Source: an uncultured Synergistales bacterium
GTDB taxonomy: Bacteria; Synergistota; Synergistia; Synergistales; Aminobacteriaceae
Assembly: GCA_905234205.1 (NCBI GenBank)
Contig: CAJOGG010000012.1
Coordinates: 1-25,425, forward strand
Direction: 5' to 3'
DNA: 25,425 bases
Shown here: positions 1-6,650 of the stretch, in pieces
Position numbering within the stretch: the stretch's first letter is position 1
Layout: every line of letters begins with the position of its first letter
The notes under the pieces: generated by a model
What the model was told of the DNA's origin: nothing
What the model saw: only the letters and a program-made list of their open reading frames with translations
Database searches by the model: none
Translations under genes and position numbers: made by a program

Positions 1-83
1 ATTTGCTTTAACCTAGCTATAGTATCTTGAAGAATACTATTTTGATCTTTTGTAACGTATTGGAAACGTTTTAATCTTGCCAT
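1..83 (-). CDS. Baseplate assembly protein J-like, N-terminus only (runs off left edge)
   Basis: Only the first 27 codons are inside the window. They begin MARLKRFQYVTKDQ and continue into an amphipathic helix (QDTIARLKQ). This opening resembles the start of gpJ-type baseplate wedge proteins of P2- and Mu-like phages, and the position directly after a gp25-like gene is where gpJ is expected. The ATG overlaps the end of the gp25 gene by 13 bases, consistent with coupled translation. The call rests mainly on gene order, since too little sequence is present to show a domain. Confidence 0.6.
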   Translation of the reverse strand, partial: MARLKRFQYVTKDQNSILQDTIARLKQ

Positions 84-472
84 GCTGAAATTTCCTCCTC
101 TCTATTGATTTCCAAAATTAAATTCTGTTTAGCGCCATGCCCCTTAAATTTGTAATGTAGCTCAACTTTTACTCTAAACTCTTCAGGATAGGCAGTAATT
201 TTTGAGTTGGCTGTATCGAGAATAATTCGCGGTTCCCAACGTTTAATAGCATCAAAAATTTCGACCCGAAGTAAAGCGCAAGTAATGTGATCAAGCGGTT
301 CATGAATAAATTTGCGAATGTTAGAGCCGAATTCAGGAAGCATGACACGTTCACCTTTGTGAGTGCCTAAAATCTGAATAATATTGCCTTCAATGAGAGC
401 AATGTCGGAGTCAACTCTAAATATTCCCTTTTGGCCAAGTTGTACGGGATAAGCAATGCCTTTGTAATTCAT
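71..472 (-). CDS. gp25/gpW-like baseplate wedge protein
   Basis: This 133-residue protein has the features of the GPW/gp25 family, whose members form part of the baseplate wedge of contractile tails and start sheath assembly. The family signature is visible in the middle: an I-x-Q-I-L-G-T-x-x-G-E-R stretch (about residues 31-43), followed by PEFGSNIRKFIHEPL (about residues 46-60). The length is normal for the family. The gene follows the PAAR gene by three bases and overlaps the next gene (gpJ-like) by 13 bases, so it sits in a typical baseplate operon. Confidence 0.88.
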   Translation of the reverse strand: MNYKGIAYPVQLGQKGIFRVDSDIALIEGNIIQILGTHKGERVMLPEFGSNIRKFIHEPLDHITCALLRVEIFDAIKRWEPRIILDTANSKITAYPEEFRVKVELHYKFKGHGAKQNLILEINREEEISAWQD

Positions 473-475
473 AAA

Positions 476-778
476 TTAGCCTCCCGCGAAAACGTTACTA
501 CTTCCCGATGCGACGCTTGAACCACAAGCGACAGGATCGCCGACTCTCCCGGCCCGCCTACCATTAACGAACACTGTAGAACTTCCAGACGCTAAAGAAC
601 TTCCGTGCGAACCATGTGGGACTTTTGGGTGTGTGCATGTGTGGACGCTCCAACCGTCGCCTTGCCTGTGCCATGGTTTACCATTAACAAAAACGTTAGG
701 TGAACCTCCAGTGTTAGACCTTGGCGGGAAACATTCATGACCAGAACATGAATCGCCTAACCTTGTTGCTGCCGGCAT
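476..778 (-). CDS. PAAR-motif tail spike tip protein
   Basis: This 100-residue Gly/Ser-rich protein begins MPAATRLGDSCSGHECFPPR and contains two similar segments, SPNVFVNGKPWHRQGD and SSTVFVNGRRAGRVGD, plus a third SSNVF at the end. The pattern of a conserved start followed by NVFVNG-x-x-x-x-R-x-GD units is that of PAAR/DUF4150-type proteins. They form a zinc-stabilised cone that sharpens the gp5/VgrG-like spike of phage tails and type VI secretion systems. His and Cys residues that could bind the metal are present (CSGHEC, VHTCTHPKVPHGSH). A GAGGAAC ribosome site lies a few bases before the ATG. The spike gene itself is upstream, beyond the toxin-antitoxin unit. Confidence 0.88.
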   Translation of the reverse strand: MPAATRLGDSCSGHECFPPRSNTGGSPNVFVNGKPWHRQGDGWSVHTCTHPKVPHGSHGSSLASGSSTVFVNGRRAGRVGDPVACGSSVASGSSNVFAGG

Positions 779-924
779 CGTTGTAGTTCCTCTCGTACAA
801 AACGCTCAATATAATTTTCCATCTTCCAGAGTTGGTTTAATGTTTCTCGTTGCTTATGGTCAATACGCTTCATGAGAAAGATCAATATAACTAGAATAGT
901 AATTGCTAGCGCTAGGGTAGTCAT
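757..924 (-). CDS. Small membrane-anchored protein (55 aa), function unknown
   Basis: This short ORF starts MTTLALAITILVILIFLMKR, a single N-terminal membrane segment (about residues 3-18), followed by a charged, probably helical tail (KQRETLNQLWKMENYIERF). Its start overlaps the stop of the preceding 47-residue gene by ATGA, and its end overlaps the PAAR gene by 22 bases. Both overlaps argue for a real coupled gene. The layout, with a short N-terminal anchor and a helical periplasmic or cytoplasmic part, resembles phage spanin or holin-type lysis accessories and small membrane regulators. No family is recognised, and a lysis role is only a guess. Confidence 0.62.
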   Translation of the reverse strand: MTTLALAITILVILIFLMKRIDHKQRETLNQLWKMENYIERFVREELQRCRQQQG

Positions 925-1064
925 TCTTCCACCTCGTCATAGAGCAATTCCCATAAAATTATTATTGGTGCGAATAGGACTAGACAAGCACCAGCAAACA
1001 TAACCATAACGGAGGCCAGCCATAAAATAAACAGCATAAGTACAAATTCGATACAAGGTTTCAT
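921..1064 (-). CDS. Small hydrophobic membrane protein (47 aa), function unknown
   Basis: The chosen start is the ATG preceded by AGGGAGAA at good spacing. A longer reading in the same frame would run back through the upstream terminator and is unlikely. The protein is nearly all membrane segment (residues about 6-42: FVLMLFILWLASVMVMF and a second hydrophobic stretch LVLFAPIIILW), ending in an acidic LLYDEVEE. It lies just downstream of an intrinsic terminator and is ATGA-coupled to the next small membrane gene. Two adjacent tiny membrane proteins suggest a holin/antiholin-type pair or a tail-linked membrane function, but this is inference from size and topology only. Confidence 0.6.
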   Translation of the reverse strand: MKPCIEFVLMLFILWLASVMVMFAGACLVLFAPIIILWELLYDEVEE

Positions 1065-1089
1065 GATATTCTCCCTTAAATTTTGCCAT

Positions 1090-1111
1090 AAAAAAAGCTC
1101 CCCGAAGGAGC
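1090..1111 (-). terminator. Intrinsic terminator after the HigBA-like unit
   Basis: On the minus strand a GCTCC / GGAGC stem closes a short TTCGG loop and is followed directly by seven T's (positions 1096-1090). It lies 27 bases after the antitoxin stop codon and 25 bases before the next gene on the same strand. It would end the toxin-antitoxin transcript. Confidence 0.85.
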
Positions 1112-1137
1112 CGTGGTTTGTCAGTGAATTGTGTGAA

Positions 1138-1512
1138 TTATAGTGTGAAACTAAGTTTTGTTGCAAAAGTCTTCACGTGTCGGAAAATATACGTTAATGG
1201 GTTCGTTCTAGGTTTATGATAATTTCCATAATAATTCTTGTTTTGTCGTGCACTTCTCAATTCTTCATTGTAATTTGCTTGTAGATTGAGCCAAAATGTA
1301 CGAGAAACACCTAGCGCACGTTCAAGACCTATAGCGGTATTCTTAGAGATATTTCGCTTTCCCTTGATAATAGAGTTCAAATAATGTTCAGATATACCTG
1401 CTTTTTGGGATAACTCACTACGTGTAATATTACGGTCGACTAAAATATCTGAAATTGTTTCTCCAGGATGAATTATTAAATCAGTGGATATACCAAGTTT
1501 TCTTCTCGCCAT
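1138..1512 (-). CDS. higA: HigA-family antitoxin, XRE-type helix-turn-helix
   Basis: This protein of about 124 residues begins MARRKLGISTDLIIHPGE, the usual opening of HigA antitoxins (HPGE-x-I-x-D-I-L). A Cro/C1-type helix-turn-helix follows: ITRSELSQKAGISEHYLNSI, then GKRNIS and TAIGLERALGVS. The FWLNLQANY motif is also typical of HigA. It would bind and neutralise the upstream toxin and repress its own promoter. The ATG at 1512 is preferred; a TTG at 1524 with a closer AGAAGGAG ribosome site is an alternative. The gene overlaps the toxin gene end by 32 bases, with toxin first as in HigBA systems. The tail after about residue 95 (KNYYGNYHKPRTNP) is somewhat longer than usual. Confidence 0.9.
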   Translation of the reverse strand: MARRKLGISTDLIIHPGETISDILVDRNITRSELSQKAGISEHYLNSIIKGKRNISKNTAIGLERALGVSRTFWLNLQANYNEELRSARQNKNYYGNYHKPRTNPLTYIFRHVKTFATKLSFTL

Positions 1513-1819
1513 GATAGTCAACAACTCCTTCTATTATAATTTCTGAACAAATCATAACAGTATCATTTGTTGCATTTGGTTTTATGATTAATCTTACATT
1601 GGCATTTACGCGTAATGAATATTTACCAGTATCAGGCTTTTCTAATGGTTCTGGATGTCCTAACCCTAAAGCCAGAAAATCGCTAAACGTTTCTGCAGCT
1701 TTCAACCTGTCCATATGCTTTTTGATAGATCGTGTCCACTCCAACGAGAGTTTTCTCTGCATCAATTTATAATTGGTGAAATATTTCTCTACATTTTTGT
1801 TCTCATATACAATTTTCAA
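1481..1819 (-). CDS. higB: HigB/RelE-like toxin
   Basis: The 112-residue protein has the RelE/HigB fold pattern: an N-terminal helix (RKLSLEWTRSIKKHMDRL), a short central segment rich in Gly/Pro (GLGHPEPLEKPDTGKYSLRV), then a basic beta strand NANVRLIIKP and a C-terminal strand (ICSEIIIEGVVDYH). Members of this family are mRNA-cutting ribonucleases that act at the ribosome. The start is TTG (AAA ATT GTA follows); the next in-frame ATG is inside the first helix, so TTG is favoured. A promoter lies 30 bases upstream, and the antitoxin follows with overlap. Its N-terminus is close to that of HigB proteins (MKI-x-Y). Confidence 0.85.
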   Translation of the reverse strand: MKIVYENKNVEKYFTNYKLMQRKLSLEWTRSIKKHMDRLKAAETFSDFLALGLGHPEPLEKPDTGKYSLRVNANVRLIIKPNATNDTVMICSEIIIEGVVDYHGEKKTWYIH

Positions 1820-1848
1820 AATACTGTTATCTCTCTGTTTTTTGCAGA

Positions 1849-1877
1849 ATTTATCATAATGAGTTGTATAAAGTCAA
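1849..1877 (-). promoter_or_regulatory. Promoter of the HigBA-like unit with candidate operator
   Basis: On the minus strand TTGACT (1877-1872) is followed 17 bases later by ATAAAT (1854-1849), a good sigma-70/A-type promoter. Between them is TCATTATGA, a small near-palindrome that could be the antitoxin's operator. The toxin TTG start is 30 bases downstream of the -10 box. No comparable promoter is evident at other tail gene junctions. Confidence 0.65.
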
Positions 1878-1893
1878 TCATGGAGCCACTTTG

Positions 1894-2451
1894 TCAGTTT
1901 AGGTCAATTCTCCCTGCTGTCAACTTCATATTTCCAGCCGCATGGATTTCAACGTTACCGCCGCTCATTTTAACGTAACTACCATTCTTGTCGCGAATTT
2001 CTACAAAACCGCTTTTGTCATCAAGCCTGATATAATTTCCGTCCTTATCCTTGAGTTCTATAAATTCTTCGTTAGGTTTGTCGCAGAACACTGCATAATG
2101 CCCGCTGGTAGTCTTAAATTCCTTATAGTAATGTGCGTCTTCAGAGCCACCTACAACTTCGCTAGGAGTTTCATTTTGAGCTTGCCACACTCCTATCCAT
2201 ACGGGATAAGTTGTGTCTGGTTCACCGTCCTTATTCTGGAAGATTACCCACACGCCCGCGCCGTTCTCAGGGATTGCGAATGAGCACATTTCACTCATGC
2301 CACCATAAGGAAAGCAAGGCCAAGCCCATGGTAGATTGTCAACAGGTTGCTGACCGTAAGCAGCTTCTACACGTACTTTGAGACGTCCGATTTTTAGGGG
2401 GTCGTTATTATCTACCACCAATCCGCGCAATATTCCGCCAAATTCTGACAT
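1894..2451 (-). CDS. gp5/VgrG-like baseplate spike protein (OB-fold plus beta-helix)
   Basis: This 185-residue protein has an N-terminal OB-fold of the phage base-plate V type (about residues 5-95: GLVVDNNDPLKIGRLKVRV, then PWAWPCFPYGG and FAIPENGAGVWVIFQ, then PVWIGVW). A repeated beta-strand region follows (about 130-185: IELKDKDGNYIRLDDKSGF, EIRDKNGSYVKM) and would wrap into the triple beta-helix needle. The protein pierces the host envelope and carries the PAAR tip. The start overlaps the upstream gene as TAATG. It is shorter than T4 gp5 and has no lysozyme domain, as is common in simple myophages. Confidence 0.9.
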   Translation of the reverse strand: MSEFGGILRGLVVDNNDPLKIGRLKVRVEAAYGQQPVDNLPWAWPCFPYGGMSEMCSFAIPENGAGVWVIFQNKDGEPDTTYPVWIGVWQAQNETPSEVVGGSEDAHYYKEFKTTSGHYAVFCDKPNEEFIELKDKDGNYIRLDDKSGFVEIRDKNGSYVKMSGGNVEIHAAGNMKLTAGRIDLN

Positions 2452-2924
2452 TAAGAAATCACCTTACCCGTTGCTAAATCTATTTTTGTTTTGTGTGGTG
2501 TGCTTGCACTTGCTTCTGAAGCAGTTTTTGACGAGCTCACAGACTTTTTCGGCGTGCCTTTAGCTTTCTTAGTGCCCGAGTGGTCATTCTTAGCGAGACT
2601 CAGTGAGCACGTATAGCCCGAGCTTGAAATTTGGTGTCGCACCTTCGTGATTCTCCAACTGCCTGAAAATTTCTTGCCAACGTTCTCAATAGTAACAGTC
2701 ACTCTAGCTTTGAGATAAGGAAGTCCAATTGTCTCGGCTTCAGCTTCAATTGATTTCATGGCGCTAGTTTTGACTTTGCCTTTAGCCGAATGTCCAGCCA
2801 TTCTTGATGACGTTGCGGGACTAGCTATAACTTTTCCGGCTTCATCGGCTCCTGTGCTTAATGGAGTTTCGCCTTCTGTGCTTTTCTCAGGGATCGACTT
2901 ATCGCCTAACGAAATTTTAGCCAT
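2451..2924 (-). CDS. Tail hub protein D, C-terminal half (separate gene)
   Basis: This 157-residue protein matches the second half of late control D/gp27-type hub proteins. The segment around residues 60-125 (ETIGLPYLKARVTVTIENVG, FSGSWRITKVRHQISSSGY, CSLSLAKN) is the last beta-barrel domain of those proteins. The N-terminal 55 residues are low in structure (EKSTEGETPLSTGADEAGK), and the tail after about residue 130 is Ser/Lys-rich. It starts at TAATG, sharing one base with the stop of the gene for the first half. Normally one protein carries both parts; here they are two coupled genes. The hub would link the tube to the spike. Confidence 0.75.
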   Translation of the reverse strand: MAKISLGDKSIPEKSTEGETPLSTGADEAGKVIASPATSSRMAGHSAKGKVKTSAMKSIEAEAETIGLPYLKARVTVTIENVGKKFSGSWRITKVRHQISSSGYTCSLSLAKNDHSGTKKAKGTPKKSVSSSKTASEASASTPHKTKIDLATGKVIS

Positions 2925-3658
2925 TATTTCTCACCTGCCATAACTGTTTCGCTAATGGATTTCTTAGTCAACGGATTAATACCAGAAGCTACCGTGCCAC
3001 GCCCTGTGCCTTTGCCGCTCTCAGCTTTGCTCGTGATTCTGAATGAACGTAGATAGCCGTCCTTGTCTTCGCGATAAATAAATTTGTACACAGGTTCTTC
3101 GATTTTATTTGGCTTGAAGTAAAGTTTGTCGTCCATGACCCACACGGAGCACCCCGCGTCTTCGGCTAACTCTTTGAGAAATTTCAAATCATTCTTTGCG
3201 CCCTCGCTCAAGAAATCATAAAGAACGTCATCTTCAACTTCGATTACAGCGTCAAAACCGTGCTTGTCGGCAATATCTTTGACTATCTCGGAGACCTTCT
3301 TATCCTTCCAACATTTTCGCGAAGCTCTTCCAGTGAGTCTGTGGCGTTTATCGTAAGCTGTGAGCTCAATTCGAATAAAACCATCTTCACCGAACGTGTA
3401 ATTAATCTCTTTGATAGTGCAAGTGCGGACCTCGGAGAGATTACCAATGTAACCCCAACGCACCCGAATTTCTTTGCCTTCCTGAAGCTGTGGGTGGTCT
3501 ACAAAACTCATATCGCAATTTGTGATTGTGATCCGCAACTCGTCCATTTGTTTCTCGTCTTCTTCATAAGAGAAGCTCTCAATGTGGCTTGAAATGTCTT
3601 CAGGCAATTTCTTGCCGCCAATCTCAATGATAAATTGTGGAGCGTAAGTATTAATCAT
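2924..3658 (-). CDS. Tail hub protein D, N-terminal half (separate gene)
   Basis: This 244-residue protein corresponds to the first two domains of phage late control D (gp27-like hub). Visible family features are the opening strand FIIEIGGKKLPEDI, the MDELRITITN segment, KEIRVRWGYIG, and the LYFKP stretch before the end of the second domain. The middle contains KKVSEIVKDIADKHGFDAVI, a conserved helical part of the family. The usual third domain is missing here and is supplied by the next gene, whose ATG overlaps this stop. The start overlaps the gp53-like gene by ATGA. Whether the split is ancestral or a recent frameshift cannot be decided from this sequence. Confidence 0.8.
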   Translation of the reverse strand: MINTYAPQFIIEIGGKKLPEDISSHIESFSYEEDEKQMDELRITITNCDMSFVDHPQLQEGKEIRVRWGYIGNLSEVRTCTIKEINYTFGEDGFIRIELTAYDKRHRLTGRASRKCWKDKKVSEIVKDIADKHGFDAVIEVEDDVLYDFLSEGAKNDLKFLKELAEDAGCSVWVMDDKLYFKPNKIEEPVYKFIYREDKDGYLRSFRITSKAESGKGTGRGTVASGINPLTKKSISETVMAGEK

Positions 3659-3954
3659 GACAACACCTGCATTTGGATTCGCTCATAAGTTGGGATTCTC
3701 AGAATTGTACCTGGCAGAATCTCCAAGGGGTTAAGAATATTGTTAAGTTCTGCGATAATCCACCATAACCGTACATCACGGTAATATCTATACGCGATTA
3801 AATCAATGCGATCTGAATCTGATACAACGTGAAATAAATCGCTCGCATCTTCTCGGAGCTTCAAAGGCTGTCGTGTTCCGTAAAAATCTCCGCCCTTGGG
3901 ATCAACGTAATAGACTGACCAGTTATAACGGCTTGTTACGTCTAACTCACTCAT
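3655..3954 (-). CDS. gp53-like baseplate wedge / LysM-type tail protein
   Basis: This short 99-residue protein contains DRIDLIAYRYYRDVRLWWIIAELNN, then LNPLEILPGTILRIPT. Both blocks are conserved in T4 gp53-type baseplate proteins and in LysM-like tail proteins such as P2 gpX, which begin with a D-x-x-A-x-x-x-Y motif and end with PG-x-x-LRIP. It probably helps fix the hub to the wedges. It sits between the CIS-tube-like gene and the hub genes and has four-base overlaps with both neighbours. Confidence 0.8.
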   Translation of the reverse strand: MSELDVTSRYNWSVYYVDPKGGDFYGTRQPLKLREDASDLFHVVSDSDRIDLIAYRYYRDVRLWWIIAELNNILNPLEILPGTILRIPTYERIQMQVLS

Positions 3955-4427
3955 GCACGGATATCCTCCTTGCCTCTGCTTTGGTCAATATACTCAACGA
4001 GTTCGATCTGAACTTCGGCGAATGTACAGTTAAGCTCTTTGTCAAAACGTTGCCTTGTAACATTACATGAATGCATTAGCCATTTCTCATCAGGCCAAGT
4101 ATCACCGAACACTAGCAATAATTTTGCCGGAGCTTTCTTCATTCTGTTGCCTTCATATTCAGGGTAGAGCCAGGACTGCAACAACTTAATAGCACTCGGG
4201 ACATCATCAGTGGCTCCTCTATGAAGATATAGAGTGAATGAAACTGTCCTTGCGCCACCGTTTGAAAATTGTAAGCGTGGGTGACTCATGCCAGGAATTT
4301 GTACTTCAGCAATCTCGACTTCTTTTTCATCTTGGAAGCTATCAGGGTTAATGTCAAAGATAATTCTTGATGCGTCTTCAGTGTCAACTAATGCGCCTAA
4401 GTTCTCCGTGTAATTTTCTCTTGGCAT
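3951..4427 (-). CDS. CIS-tube-like baseplate/tail protein
   Basis: This 158-residue protein resembles the contractile injection system tube-type domain found beside LysM/gp53 genes in myophages and phage-like particles. Features are IIFDINPDSFQDEKEVEIAE, then QIPGMSHPRLQFSNGGARTV and SFTLYLHRG (the family pattern: aim near a target, a short loop, then F-x-x-GG-x-R-x-x-x-F-x-L). A PAKLLLVFGD strand and a C-terminal AEVQIELVEYID strand follow. It probably bridges tube and baseplate. It follows the tape measure gene directly and overlaps the next gene by ATGA. Confidence 0.75.
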   Translation of the reverse strand: MPRENYTENLGALVDTEDASRIIFDINPDSFQDEKEVEIAEVQIPGMSHPRLQFSNGGARTVSFTLYLHRGATDDVPSAIKLLQSWLYPEYEGNRMKKAPAKLLLVFGDTWPDEKWLMHSCNVTRQRFDKELNCTFAEVQIELVEYIDQSRGKEDIRA

Positions 4428-6643
4428 TAATCACCACCGCCTTCCCTGATTGTTTGAGACGTTGTATAACGAGCCACGGCTTGCCCGAATTGGTAGCCGT
4501 CCATTGTAAGCGTCACATTTTGCGGTTTCACATCAACTTTCACATCGTTGTCAACCTTGACTAATTGCTCTTTGTTTTGCCGAATAGCCTGCACTGTAGC
4601 ATTTCCATTAACGTTAGCTTGATTCTGCGTGTGCTGAATTAACGGCTGCGTAGCGGGTTGACTATTAGCAGGAGGTTGCGCGGGCTTAGGCGGTATTAAA
4701 TTTCTAAATCGCGGGTCGCTCATCATGTAGGAGTTTGCCATTCCACGCAAAGAATTATCTTTCTCTTCGGTAACTTCAACAATTGGCGCTGGTATCTCAA
4801 TATTCTGCAATGCCTTAACGACTGCTTCACCGGTTTCAGGATTAACAATCTGGACTTGCGGCTGAGTCACAACCGGTGCTTGAGGAATTAACTGTAATTC
4901 TTGAGTATTGTTACGTTCTATGATTTTCTCAGAAGCATTGTTTATTGTGTTATTGTTCGTAAATTCCTTCACGCGGTCATTCGTGATTGTAGGGCCGGGT
5001 ATCATTCGCTGTTCGATAATTTTCTCCACATTGTTGTTTGTTACGGTATTCATAGTATTAGATTGGACTTGTGGAATTAATTCTTGAGTGTGCTCAATGA
5101 GTTTCTCATTATTAATTGTGTTGTTTATGATATTCCCTGCATCTTTTTCGATACGTTCGACAAGATTATTATTGGTTATTGTGTTAGTCGGACCAGGTAT
5201 TAATTGCTGCTCAATGACTCTTTCCACAGTGTTGTTCGTTACAGCAGTTTGTAACGCTAGACTCTTTGAAGCTGTCACTTGCCTTTGCCATAATGGTTCA
5301 GGAGTAGCTTGTGCAATAACTTCACGAGTGCTAGGTGGCATTAATTGCTGAATAACAGGTGGCTGTGGCACTAATTGTAATTCTTGAGTATTGTTGCGCT
5401 CAATAATTTTTTCTGAGGCATTGTTATTAGTTATAGTGTTAGTTCTCGCAATTTTCTCCACGCGCTCTGTTACCGTGTTATTGATCGTATTTGTAGGTAT
5501 GGGAGTGCTTGGTGCTCTCATATAACTTGGCAACATATTTGTCGGAGCATTTTGTTGGACCGGCGGAGGTGTTGGAGCTTTCATGTAACTTGGTGTTAAA
5601 TCGAGAGAGCCTTGCTTTGTGATAATTTCCTGCTTTCCCGCTTCAACTTCTTCCGGCGTGGGGGCCTTCCATGATTTGAACGGATTAAGACTCGAAATCC
5701 AATCGCTAAAACTATTCCATATGCCCTTAACTTTTTCTGCCGCACTGTTTGCCCAATCACCTAGATTGGCGAAAATATTTGGCAATGATATATTATTGAA
5801 CCACCCTGTAAAACTATTCCAGCCAGCTTTCACACCATCTATTGCTGCTGAAGCTAACCCACCTAACGGAGAAAAAATGTCTGCTAATGTCCAAGAGTTC
5901 CACCAATCTGCGAAGCCTTGACCGACTGCCTTCGCACCATCAATAAAGCCGCCCCAATTTCCCGTAAGTAAATTAATCAGCCACTTGAACGGAGCGAGAA
6001 TGAGATTCACAAGTCCTTTAACGAAGGAGACGAAACCATTCAGCAGAAATTTTATGCCACCAACTAACCCTTCCCAACTGTTGCTAAGTAAATTGACCAG
6101 CCAAAGAAATGGAGTTGCTATTAAATTCACAACGCCCTTGATGAAATCAACAAATCCACCAAAAATAGACTTCACGCCGCCCGAGAATTTCTCCCAGTCA
6201 CCTGTAAGTATTCCGATAACGGTGTTGCAGATGCCCTTAATAACCTCGAACGCGCCAGAGAAAATATTAACTATCTTTGAAATGATAGCATTCACAAAAT
6301 CTCTGAACCCTTCGAAGCGCGTATATAAATAGGTAAAGAGTGCTACAGCCGCAACGATAACAGCAACGATCGGGTTGGCAGTAATTAAACTCAACGCTGA
6401 CGAAATACCACCGATTATTGACTTCGCCATACCCAAGGCCTTAAAAGCTCCGAACAAAGCTATCACGTACGGGATAACTTCACCGATAGCTTTACCAAGA
6501 TTCGTCCAGCTATCAACTTGAGTATCAGAAATTGGCTTGAAGAGTCCGAGCATGTTTAGAAGAGTTTTACCACCCTCAATTAATGGGTTGAAGAAGTCAG
6601 CTATAGTTGCAGCAAGTCCCTTAATTTTGTTAATGCCTTCCAT
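4427..6643 (-). CDS. Tape measure protein, C-terminal part (split by frameshift)
   Basis: This 738-residue segment continues the tape measure protein. The frame stays open upstream of its first ATG and reads SSEGFVEGF into MEGINKIKG, so the ATG is probably not a natural start. Residues about 55-110 are hydrophobic (VIALFGAFKALGMA, PIVAVIVAAVALFTYLY). Residues 130-250 hold repeated Trp/Phe units (GDWEKFSGGVKS, NSWEGLVGGIKF, GNWGGFIDGAKA), typical of tape measures. Residues 384-590 are Asn/Gln-rich repeats, and the last 100 residues return to ordinary sequence. The protein fills the tail lumen and sets its length. See the N-terminal part for the lesion. Confidence 0.85.
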   Translation of the reverse strand: MEGINKIKGLAATIADFFNPLIEGGKTLLNMLGLFKPISDTQVDSWTNLGKAIGEVIPYVIALFGAFKALGMAKSIIGGISSALSLITANPIVAVIVAAVALFTYLYTRFEGFRDFVNAIISKIVNIFSGAFEVIKGICNTVIGILTGDWEKFSGGVKSIFGGFVDFIKGVVNLIATPFLWLVNLLSNSWEGLVGGIKFLLNGFVSFVKGLVNLILAPFKWLINLLTGNWGGFIDGAKAVGQGFADWWNSWTLADIFSPLGGLASAAIDGVKAGWNSFTGWFNNISLPNIFANLGDWANSAAEKVKGIWNSFSDWISSLNPFKSWKAPTPEEVEAGKQEIITKQGSLDLTPSYMKAPTPPPVQQNAPTNMLPSYMRAPSTPIPTNTINNTVTERVEKIARTNTITNNNASEKIIERNNTQELQLVPQPPVIQQLMPPSTREVIAQATPEPLWQRQVTASKSLALQTAVTNNTVERVIEQQLIPGPTNTITNNNLVERIEKDAGNIINNTINNEKLIEHTQELIPQVQSNTMNTVTNNNVEKIIEQRMIPGPTITNDRVKEFTNNNTINNASEKIIERNNTQELQLIPQAPVVTQPQVQIVNPETGEAVVKALQNIEIPAPIVEVTEEKDNSLRGMANSYMMSDPRFRNLIPPKPAQPPANSQPATQPLIQHTQNQANVNGNATVQAIRQNKEQLVKVDNDVKVDVKPQNVTLTMDGYQFGQAVARYTTSQTIREGGGD
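4874..5494 (-). repeat. Asn-rich imperfect protein repeats in the tape measure gene
   Basis: The tape measure C-part carries irregular repeats of the type TNTITNNN, V-E-R/K-I-E, then IPGP or a TQELQL block. The clearest pair is NASEKIIERNNTQELQL at about 5372-5422 and again at 4889-4939. Other copies are RVIEQQLIPGPTNTITNNN and KIIEQRMIPGPTITN. The DNA of the copies has drifted, so these are old duplications rather than recent tandem repeats. Confidence 0.8.
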
Positions 6644-6650
6644 GAAGCCC

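Noticed and set aside
921..1166. Longer 81-residue reading of the small membrane protein
   Set aside because: It would begin upstream of, and read through, the intrinsic terminator; the ATG at 1064 has the good ribosome site.
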